DNA of 5,822 bases, taken from positions 1 to 5,822 of the forward strand of contig JAISNB010000008.1 of the NCBI GenBank assembly GCA_031276435.1, given 5' to 3'. Below, one piece after another: positions 1-4,757 of the stretch (position 1 is its first letter; each line of letters opens with the position of its first letter). The notes below the pieces were generated by a model. That model was not told where the DNA came from and did not search any database. It saw only the letters and a program-made list of their open reading frames with translations. The DNA comes from Burkholderiaceae bacterium (GTDB lineage: Bacteria; Pseudomonadota; Gammaproteobacteria; Burkholderiales; Burkholderiaceae_C). A program made the position numbers and the translations under genes.

Positions 1-507
1 GCGCTCGAATCGCTGGTGAATCTGGCGGGCGCGCTGTTTGGTCTGGTGATGCTGAATCTGGCGGCGCAACCGGCCGACGCGCAGCATCCCTACGGGCACC
101 ACAAGGCGGAGTATTTCGCCTCGGGCTTTGAGGGCCTGCTGATTTTCTGCGCCGCGCTGCTCATCATGGCCGCGGCGCTGCCACGGCTTTGGGCGCCGCA
201 ACCGCTGGCGCAACTGGGTTGGGGCATGGCGCTTTCGGTGCTGAGCGCGATTGCCAACGGCGCTCTGGCGTGGCTCATGTTGCGCGGCGCGCGGCGCGCC
301 CAGTCCATTGCGCTGGAAGCGGGGGCGCGGCATTTGTTTGCCGACGTGTGGACTTCAGCGGGCGTGCTGGTCGGTTTGCTGCTGGTGCTGGCGACGGGCT
401 GGCTGTGGCTGGACGCGGCGGTGGCCATGGCCGTGGCGCTGAACATTTTGCGCGCGGGCGCCCGGCTGGAGCAGATCAAAGAGCGTCTGGCCGGTTGCGG
501 CGCCTGA
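1..507 (+). CDS. Cation diffusion facilitator (CDF) transporter, 5'-partial and C-terminally truncated
   Basis: This is the membrane part of a CDF-family divalent metal/proton antiporter, a family that exports Zn, Fe, Mn or Co across the inner membrane. The frame is open from base 1, so the true start and first membrane helices lie outside the window. Recognisable family segments are ESLVN at residues 3-7, where the family places metal ligands in helix 2, PYGHHKAEYF after the next helix, and HLFAD, an HxxxD pair in the position of the helix-5 ligands. Several hydrophobic helices are visible. The family normally continues for about 100 more residues into a cytoplasmic dimerisation domain. Here CDF similarity stops near ILRAGARL (base about 468), and the last dozen residues plus the TGA at 505-507 come from antisense obg sequence. 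Family identity is secure. The metal specificity is not visible. Whether the shortened protein works is doubtful, although some CDFs naturally lack the C-terminal domain. Confidence 0.88.
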   Translation, partial: ALESLVNLAGALFGLVMLNLAAQPADAQHPYGHHKAEYFASGFEGLLIFCAALLIMAAALPRLWAPQPLAQLGWGMALSVLSAIANGALAWLMLRGARRAQSIALEAGARHLFADVWTSAGVLVGLLLVLATGWLWLDAAVAMAVALNILRAGARLEQIKERLAGCGA

Positions 508-684
508 AGTCACGGTGCCCACCGGCATCTTGTGCGTGATGTCCACGCCCACTGCGCCAAACATGACAGACTCCATGCCGTGCTGCCCGCGCCCTGCCTC
601 ATGTCGGTGCGCGTAGCGGTAATCGACCAGCGTGTTCAGGTTGGCGTCGGCCACGTCGATAAAAGCCTCGTCAACAAATTTCAT
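460..684 (-). pseudogene. obg: obg (cgtA/obgE) GTPase gene fragment, internally deleted and truncated
   Basis: Translating the minus strand from the ATG at 682-684 gives MKFVDEAFIDVA, the hallmark N-terminus of Obg, a ribosome-assembly and stress GTPase. It is followed at once by DANLNTLVDYRYAHRHEA and then KMPVGTV and TGQTLFDLL, all from the Obg N-terminal domain. In intact Obg about 35 glycine-rich residues (the GDGGNGC...GGDGG stretch) separate FIDVA from DPNLNTLVDYR; here they are missing, and the join lies at about 646-654. Several normally conserved positions are changed, for example in the segment HGMESVMFGAVGVDIT. Similarity ends around LLQPG at about 460-471, where the sequence becomes antisense CDF gene, so the rest of the fold, the G domain and the C-terminus are absent. 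Obg is essential, so an intact copy is expected elsewhere and this is probably a decayed partial copy. It cannot make a GTPase. Confidence 0.85.
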
Positions 685-761
685 GGCGATGGATCACCCA
701 ACACCCGCCTGACTGGCGCGTGCCTCATGGCGGCCTTGCACACCCGCCAGCAACAGGGCGG

Positions 762-790
762 TTGACCAGGCAATGCAAGTGCATTGCCAT
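762..790 (+). promoter_or_regulatory. Possible sigma-70 promoter of the prlF-yhaV locus
   Basis: TTGACC at 762-767 is a good -35 match. Seventeen bases later, TGCCAT at 785-790 is a poor -10 match (three of six consensus positions). The start codon of prlF follows 30 bases downstream. The palindrome at 769-788 would sit between and over these elements, which fits a repressed toxin-antitoxin promoter. The -10 is weak, so this is only a candidate. Confidence 0.35.
769..788. promoter_or_regulatory. Perfect palindrome, candidate PrlF/YhaV operator
   Basis: GGCAATGCA at 769-777 and TGCATTGCC at 780-788 are exact reverse complements separated by AG. The symmetric site lies 33 bases upstream of the prlF start, where toxin-antitoxin operons usually carry the operator bound by the antitoxin or the complex. 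PrlF has an AbrB/SpoVT-type DNA-binding fold and the family is known to repress its own operon. That this particular palindrome is the operator is inferred from its position and symmetry. Confidence 0.6.
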
Positions 791-807
791 GCGGGCCTTC
801 ACCCCCT

Positions 808-811
808 GGAG
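808..811 (+). promoter_or_regulatory. Ribosome binding site fixing the prlF start
   Basis: GGAG lies nine bases before the ATG at 821. The first in-frame candidate start at 773 would fall inside the palindrome and has no comparable site, so this motif supports the start at 821, which also gives the usual family N-terminus MPTTLEAESTL. Confidence 0.6.
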
Positions 812-820
812 ATTGCCGTC

Positions 821-1243
821 ATGCCGACCACACTTGAAGCCGAATCCACTCTGCCCGAACGCTACCAGACCACGGTTCCAGAAACCGTCCGCCGCGCGCT
901 GCGCCTGGGCAAGCGCGACAAAATCCACTACGCGATCTGGTCAACCGGCGAGGTCGTCCTGACCCGCGCCGCTGCCGTTGGGAAAGATGATCCCGTTCTG
1001 GGGCAGTTCCTGGATTTCCTGGTCCAAGACATTGCCAAGTACCCCGAACGACTTCAGCCCATTGACATGAGCTTGGTGCAACGGGGGCGCGAACTGACCG
1101 CTGGCATCGAAATCGATCTGGACGCTGCTCTGTCGCCGCAAGACGAATGGCCGCGCCTACCCAACCGCTCCGGGGAGCACGCCCGGCGGCCACCCGGTGC
1201 GCATCCATGGCTGGACAATCTTCGCGCATCCCCCGGTTTTTAA
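821..1243 (+). CDS. prlF: PrlF (SohA) family type II antitoxin, with read-through C-terminal extension
   Basis: This is the antitoxin of a PrlF-YhaV module: it binds and neutralises the YhaV ribonuclease and represses the operon. Residues 1-50 form an AbrB/SpoVT-like swapped-hairpin DNA-binding domain, with the family core RYQTTVPETVRRALRLGKRD at 14-33 and a following strand EVVLTR. Residues 57-109 (DDPVLGQFLDFLVQDI and onward to DLDAALSPQDE) are the toxin-contacting region. Family members end about here. In this copy, codon 110 is TGG at 1148-1150, exactly where a TGA overlapping the toxin start ATG at 1147 would be expected, and translation runs on for 31 unrelated residues to TAA at 1241-1243. 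A single-base stop loss is the simplest explanation. The start is supported by the GGAG site and by the palindrome upstream. The conserved part looks intact, so DNA binding may survive. Family assignment is firm, and loss of the stop is inferred. Confidence 0.87.
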   Translation: MPTTLEAESTLPERYQTTVPETVRRALRLGKRDKIHYAIWSTGEVVLTRAAAVGKDDPVLGQFLDFLVQDIAKYPERLQPIDMSLVQRGRELTAGIEIDLDAALSPQDEWPRLPNRSGEHARRPPGAHPWLDNLRASPGF

Positions 1244-1589
1244 CCAGTACGAAAAATTCCTTCAGCAGGTCGCCGATCTGCGCGCGAAAGCACCAACGGA
1301 CTATCAGAAAAGGAACGCCTCCAAAAGGCTTGCCGCCATCGTTCACCTAGCATTCGACGCAATCCCGCAAGACTTGGAGCGGCCAGAATACCGGCTGTTC
1401 TTCCAGTTCCACGCGGTCAGCAAGGTGATTATGCTGGTCTGGGTCAACAACGCGGACACGAAGCGCGCATACGAAAGCGATGCAGACGCTTACTGGGTAT
1501 TCAAAAAAATGCTGGCTGACGGCCAGCCCCCAGGCGACTGGGAGCCACTGCTGGCTGAGGCGCGCTCCCAGAGTGCGCGACCACATTGA
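1197..1589 (+). CDS. yhaV: YhaV-family type II toxin ribonuclease, internally deleted, probably inactive
   Basis: YhaV toxins are RelE-superfamily ribonucleases that cleave mRNA during translation. The open frame from the GTG at 1197 contains the family N-terminal HGWTIFAHP (residues 4-11), a charged helix leading to ASKRLAAIVH, and the C-terminal YRLFFQFHAVSKVIMLVWVN, DTKRAYESDADAYWVFKKML and PPGDWEPLLAEA. Between RPEYR and YRLFF, intact family members carry about 21 residues (glycine-rich turn, then a K/D-x-W-x-R-x-K-F strand). Here they are gone and the two ends are joined in frame at EYR (1386-1394). The lost segment should include basic catalytic residues. The natural start is probably the ATG at 1147, which overlaps the antitoxin end, but that ATG is now in another frame; one extra base near 1159-1163 would restore it. 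The frame used here overlaps prlF by 47 bases and has no clear ribosome site. The best reading is a decaying toxin. A pseudogene label would be equally defensible. Confidence 0.75.
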   Translation: MRIHGWTIFAHPPVFNQYEKFLQQVADLRAKAPTDYQKRNASKRLAAIVHLAFDAIPQDLERPEYRLFFQFHAVSKVIMLVWVNNADTKRAYESDADAYWVFKKMLADGQPPGDWEPLLAEARSQSARPH

Positions 1590-1612
1590 AGGCGCTGTCC
1601 ACTAAACCCACG

Positions 1613-1651
1613 CATTGCGCGCGCGTACGCCCTGTGCGGGTACTCGCAATG
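1613..1651. repeat. Imperfect palindrome, possible dispersed intergenic repeat
   Basis: CATTGCG at 1613-1619 and CGCAATG at 1645-1651 are exact reverse complements. Inside them, GTAC at 1625-1628 and at 1640-1643 can extend the stem across unequal bulges. Minus-strand TCATTGCGAG next to a hairpin resembles a class of intergenic repeats common in proteobacterial genomes. Membership in such a family cannot be shown from a single copy. It could also act as a weak terminator for the toxin-antitoxin transcript. Confidence 0.3.
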
Positions 1652-1725
1652 ACGACGAAGTGGGAGCGATGCCAACGAACGAGGAGAGTTACCTGTGCAT
1701 CCGGTTTCTATGTAAGGGTCGGGAA

Positions 1726-1752
1726 CAAATGGTTACGCCATTTGCCTTTTCC
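1726..1752. terminator. Weak hairpin between convergent operons, possible terminator
   Basis: CAAATGG at 1726-1732 pairs perfectly with CCATTTG at 1738-1744 around a five-base loop. On the plus strand it is followed by CCTTTTCC, a short T run. It sits between the converging toxin-antitoxin locus and cysA, 40 bases beyond the cysA stop, so it could terminate either transcript. The stem is short and only partly GC, so strength is doubtful. I see no gene in the rest of 1590-1783. Confidence 0.35.
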
Positions 1753-1783
1753 TGCCCCACGCTTGAACAGAGCAGGGCGTGCC

Positions 1784-2875
1784 TCAAATCAAGGCCGCGG
1801 GGTCTTCGGCGGTTTCCAGAAAGACGCGGGCTTTGCGCGGCGAGACGAGTACGGAGTCGCCTTCTTTCAGGCCCAGGGCGCGGTATTCGTCGGCGGGCAG
1901 GTGCGCTTCGATGATTTGGCCGACGGGGCCGTTCTGTGGGATCAGTTCCAGCCGCGCGAATGAGCCGACGACCAGCGCGCGGTCGATCCGCGTTGCCAGG
2001 CCGGGCGCGCCAGCGGCATGGCGCGTCACAACCAGGTCGCTTGGGCGCACGAAGGCCAGCGCGTCGGCGGCGAGGCTGCTGGTGTGTTCAGGCGCGTCGA
2101 TGGACCAGTCGCCCAGGTGCAATTGCCCGTTGTGGGCGCGACCGCGAAACAGGTTGACGTCGCCCAGGAAGCCGTAGACGAACGGGCTGGCTGGGTGTTC
2201 CCAGACTTGCTGCGGCGTGCCAATTTGCTCGATTTGTCCCCGGTTCATGACGACAACGCGGTCGGCCACTTCAAGCGCCTCTTCCTGATCGTGCGTGACG
2301 AAGATGCTGGTAACGTGCAATTCGTCGTGCAGGCGGCGCAGCCAGCGCCGCAGTTGCTTGCGCACTTTGGCGTCCAGCGCGCCAAAGGGTTCGTCGAGCA
2401 GCAGCACCTTGGGCGCGACGGCCAGTGCGCGCGCCAGGGCGATGCGCTGGCGCTGCCCGCCCGAGAGTTGCGACGGATAGCGGTCGGCCAGCCAGTCAAG
2501 CTGCACCAGGTTGAGCAGTTCGTGCACGCGGGCCTTGATGACGGCCTCGGTCGGGCGCTGCCCGGCGGGTTTGACGCGCAGGCCGAAGGCCACGTTTTCA
2601 AACACGGTCATGTGCCGGAACAGCGCGTAGTGCTGGAATACGAAGCCGACCTTGCGGTCGCGCACGTGCACGTCCGTGGTGTCGGCGCTGTCAAAGAAGA
2701 TGCCGCCGCTGTCGGCGCCTTCCAGCCCGGCAATGATGCGCAGCAAGGTGGTTTTGCCGCAGCCCGATGGGCCAAGCAGCGCGACCAGTTCGCCCGATTC
2801 GATGTTCAGGCTCACGTCGTTGAGCGCGTGAAACTGTCCAAAGCTTTTGCGGATGTTGCGTATTTCAATGCTCAT
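1784..2875 (-). CDS. cysA: Sulfate/thiosulfate ABC transporter ATP-binding protein CysA
   Basis: This is the cytoplasmic ATPase that powers sulfate and thiosulfate import through CysT and CysW. The 363 residues match the usual CysA length. The nucleotide-binding domain shows Walker A GPSGCGKTT (35-43), Q-loop Q81 in FVFQHYALF, signature LSGGQ (137-141), Walker B VLLLDEP with catalytic E162, D-loop GALDAK, and switch histidine H195 in VTHDQEEA. An ELVALL strand precedes Walker A, as in importers of this class. From about residue 235 the C-terminal part (GDVNLFRGR, FVRPSDLVV, then the segment ending near VFLETAED) is the TOBE-like regulatory domain found in CysA. All motif residues are intact. 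It is the last gene of the operon, 47 bases after cysW, with only a weak AGG-containing ribosome site before the ATG. Sulfate rather than another anion is inferred mainly from the cysT, cysW and sbp neighbours and from overall resemblance. Confidence 0.96.
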   Translation of the reverse strand: MSIEIRNIRKSFGQFHALNDVSLNIESGELVALLGPSGCGKTTLLRIIAGLEGADSGGIFFDSADTTDVHVRDRKVGFVFQHYALFRHMTVFENVAFGLRVKPAGQRPTEAVIKARVHELLNLVQLDWLADRYPSQLSGGQRQRIALARALAVAPKVLLLDEPFGALDAKVRKQLRRWLRRLHDELHVTSIFVTHDQEEALEVADRVVVMNRGQIEQIGTPQQVWEHPASPFVYGFLGDVNLFRGRAHNGQLHLGDWSIDAPEHTSSLAADALAFVRPSDLVVTRHAAGAPGLATRIDRALVVGSFARLELIPQNGPVGQIIEAHLPADEYRALGLKEGDSVLVSPRKARVFLETAEDPAALI

Positions 2876-2922
2876 GGTTTTGCCTGCTGGGCCTGCGGTG
2901 GTGGGGCGGTTTCGGTTTCATG

Positions 2923-3876
2923 TTACGCGCCCCGGTGCCAGGTGATGGTGGGCGCGGCGGCGATGATGGGCTGCTCGGGCGGCAGGTCGGCAACAGCCGC
3001 AAGTTCGTGCTTGTTGAGCCATTGCACGATGGTTTTGAGGATCAGGGTCATGATGGCCAGCACGGCCAGCAGCGAGGCCACGGCAAACGCGGCTTGCGAC
3101 TGGTATTCGTTGTAGAGGATTTCCACGTGCAGCGGCATGGTGTTGGTTTGGCCGCGGATGTGGCCCGAGACGACCGAGACGGCGCCAAACTCGCCCATGG
3201 CGCGCGCGTTGCACAGGATCAGGCCGTAGACCAGCCCCCATTTGATGTTGGGCAGCGTCACGCGCCAGAAGGTTTGCCAGCCGTTGGCGCCCAGGACGAT
3301 GGCGGCTTGCTCCTCGTCGTTGCCCTGGGCCTGCATGAGCGGGATCAGCTCGCGCGCGATGAAGGGGAAGGTGACAAATACGGTTGCCAGCACGATGCCG
3401 GGCACGGCGAAGATGATCCTGATGTTGTGCTCGGACAGCCACGGCCCCAGTTGCCAGCCGTGCGCGCCAAACACCAGCACGTAGATCAGGCCAGCCACCA
3501 CGGGCGAGACTGAAAACGGCAAGTCCACCAGCGAGATCAGAAATGCCTTGCCCCGGAATTCAAATTTGGCGATGGCCCAGGCCGCGGCCACGCCAAAGAC
3601 CAGATTCAGGGGCACGGCAATGACGGCGGTCAGCAGCGTCAGGCGGATGGCGGCCCAGGCGTCAGGCTCCCGGAGCGCCGCCACATAGGCTTGCCAGCCG
3701 TTGCGCAGGGCTTCCACAAAAACGGTGACCAGCGGCAAGACCAGAAACAGCGACATGAAGCCGAGCGCCAGCGCCGTGAGCAGCCAGCGCGCCCAGGGCG
3801 CTTCGGTGGTGCTGATGACAGCGCGCGGCGCCTCTGGCGCGGCGCGGCGCGTGGTGGTGTTGGTGGTGGCGCTCAT
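2923..3876 (-). CDS. cysW: Sulfate ABC transporter permease CysW
   Basis: This is one of the two inner-membrane permease subunits of the sulfate importer. It is 317 residues long, starting with a polar, threonine-rich cytoplasmic tail (1-27). Hydrophobic segments follow at roughly 31-56, 76-103, 117-137, 155-175, 213-232 and 263-285. The EAA loop that docks onto the ATPase is visible as EEQAAIVLG (188-196) followed by GWQTFWRVTLP. The segment CNARAMGEFGAVSVVSGHIRGQT (in two parts, 222-233 and 234-244) is typical of CysW, as is ISLVDLPFSVSPVVAGL around residue 114. A basic, proline-rich tail after residue 285 is cytoplasmic. Its ATG overlaps the cysT stop by four bases (ATGA at 3873-3876), implying translational coupling, with only a poor ribosome site of its own. 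The TPEIxL-like ordering of motifs and the paralogy to CysT leave little doubt about the family; the CysW rather than CysT label follows from sequence resemblance and gene order. Confidence 0.94.
   Translation of the reverse strand: MSATTNTTTRRAAPEAPRAVISTTEAPWARWLLTALALGFMSLFLVLPLVTVFVEALRNGWQAYVAALREPDAWAAIRLTLLTAVIAVPLNLVFGVAAAWAIAKFEFRGKAFLISLVDLPFSVSPVVAGLIYVLVFGAHGWQLGPWLSEHNIRIIFAVPGIVLATVFVTFPFIARELIPLMQAQGNDEEQAAIVLGANGWQTFWRVTLPNIKWGLVYGLILCNARAMGEFGAVSVVSGHIRGQTNTMPLHVEILYNEYQSQAAFAVASLLAVLAIMTLILKTIVQWLNKHELAAVADLPPEQPIIAAAPTITWHRGA
3258..3281. repeat. 24-bp exact direct repeat, copy in cysW
   Basis: This stretch encodes the WQTFWRV part of the CysW EAA loop on the minus strand and is identical to 4151-4174 in cysT. 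It reflects paralogy of the two permeases, but identity at silent positions is notable given how far the rest of the two genes have diverged. Confidence 0.8.
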
Positions 3877-4757
3877 GGGGTTTTTCCGTCACCGGCGTTG
3901 CGGCGCTGCCAGACTTGCAGGCCGTTGATGATGAGCAGCAGCACAAACGAGATGCCGAGCATGACGGTGGCCACCGCCGTGGCGCCCGCGTAGTCGTACT
4001 GCTCGAGCTTGCTGACGATGATCAGCGGCGTAATCTCGGAGACCAGCGGGATGTTGCCCGCGATGAAGATGACCGATCCGTATTCGCCCACCGCGCGCGC
4101 AAACGCCATGGCAAAGCCCGTGAGCAGGGCGGGCGCGGTGGCTGGCAGGATCACGCGCCAGAAGGTTTGCCAGCGCGTGGCGCCAAGGCACATGGCGGCT
4201 TCTTCCAGTTCTTTTTCAAAATCCTGGAGCACCGGTTGCACCGTGCGCACCACAAACGGCAGGCTGATGAAAATCAGCGCCAGCACCACGCCCGCGGGCG
4301 TGAAGGCCACCGTGATGCCCACGGCTTCGAGGTACTGGCCGATCCAGCCGTTGCCAGCCAGAATGGCCGTCAGCGCAATGCCCGCCACGGCGGTGGGCAG
4401 TGCAAAGGGCAGGTCCACCAGCGCGTCGAACAGTTTCTTGCCCGGAAAATCGTAGCGCACCAGCACCCAGGCCACCAGCATGCCCGCCACCGCATTGATG
4501 CCCGCGGCCAGCAGCGACGCGCCAAACGTGAGCCGGTACGAGGCCAGGGCGCGCGCGCTGGTCACGGCGTCCCAGAACTGCGGCCAGGTCAGCGTCAATG
4601 TCTTGAAGACGAGTGCCGACAGCGGAATCAGCACGATCAGGCTCAGGTACAGCAAGGTGTAGCCAAGCGTCAGGCCAAAGCCGGGCAGTACGCGCTGGCT
4701 GGCCACCTTGCGGCGCCCGGGAGCGGCGGCGTTCTCAGGAAGGCTTGCAGCAACCAT
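3873..4757 (-). CDS. cysT: Sulfate ABC transporter permease CysT (CysU)
   Basis: This is the partner inner-membrane permease of CysW. It is 294 residues long. After a polar N-terminal tail (1-22), membrane segments run roughly at 27-53, 74-100, 114-135, 152-171, 207-232 and 258-281. The family motif LVDLPFALPTAVAGIAL spans residues 113-129. The ATPase-docking EAA loop is EEAAMCLG (185-192) followed by RWQTFWRVILP. ARAVGEYGSVIFIAGN (220-235) is characteristic of CysT. The ATG at 4755-4757 directly follows the sbp stop codon (TAAATG on the minus strand, no spacer), and no convincing ribosome site precedes it, so translation probably depends on ribosomes finishing sbp. The stop overlaps the cysW start by four bases. 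Length and motifs are normal for the family, with no sign of damage. Confidence 0.95.
   Translation of the reverse strand: MVAASLPENAAAPGRRKVASQRVLPGFGLTLGYTLLYLSLIVLIPLSALVFKTLTLTWPQFWDAVTSARALASYRLTFGASLLAAGINAVAGMLVAWVLVRYDFPGKKLFDALVDLPFALPTAVAGIALTAILAGNGWIGQYLEAVGITVAFTPAGVVLALIFISLPFVVRTVQPVLQDFEKELEEAAMCLGATRWQTFWRVILPATAPALLTGFAMAFARAVGEYGSVIFIAGNIPLVSEITPLIIVSKLEQYDYAGATAVATVMLGISFVLLLIINGLQVWQRRNAGDGKTP
4151..4174. repeat. 24-bp exact direct repeat, copy in cysT
   Basis: This is the second copy of the block at 3258-3281, again coding WQTFWRV of the EAA loop on the minus strand. Similarity with scattered mismatches continues for about 35 bases beyond it, through the codons for the EAA helix. 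Confidence 0.8.

Noticed and set aside
701..748. Nine-base direct repeat ACACCCGCC at 701-709 and 740-748
   Set aside because: Only two short GC-rich copies 39 bases apart, without further similarity around them or a link to an insertion. This is compatible with chance. The rest of 685-761 shows no gene.
773..820. Upstream in-frame start extending PrlF by 16 residues
   Set aside because: The candidate start lies within the perfect palindrome and the added residues do not match the family N-terminus, whereas the ATG at 821 has a GGAG site and gives MPTTLEAESTL.
2018..3115. A 365-codon plus-strand open frame antisense to cysA and the end of cysW
   Set aside because: It mirrors CysA codon structure, lacks any family motif, and crosses the cysA/cysW intergenic gap without a sensible start. 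It is a shadow frame.
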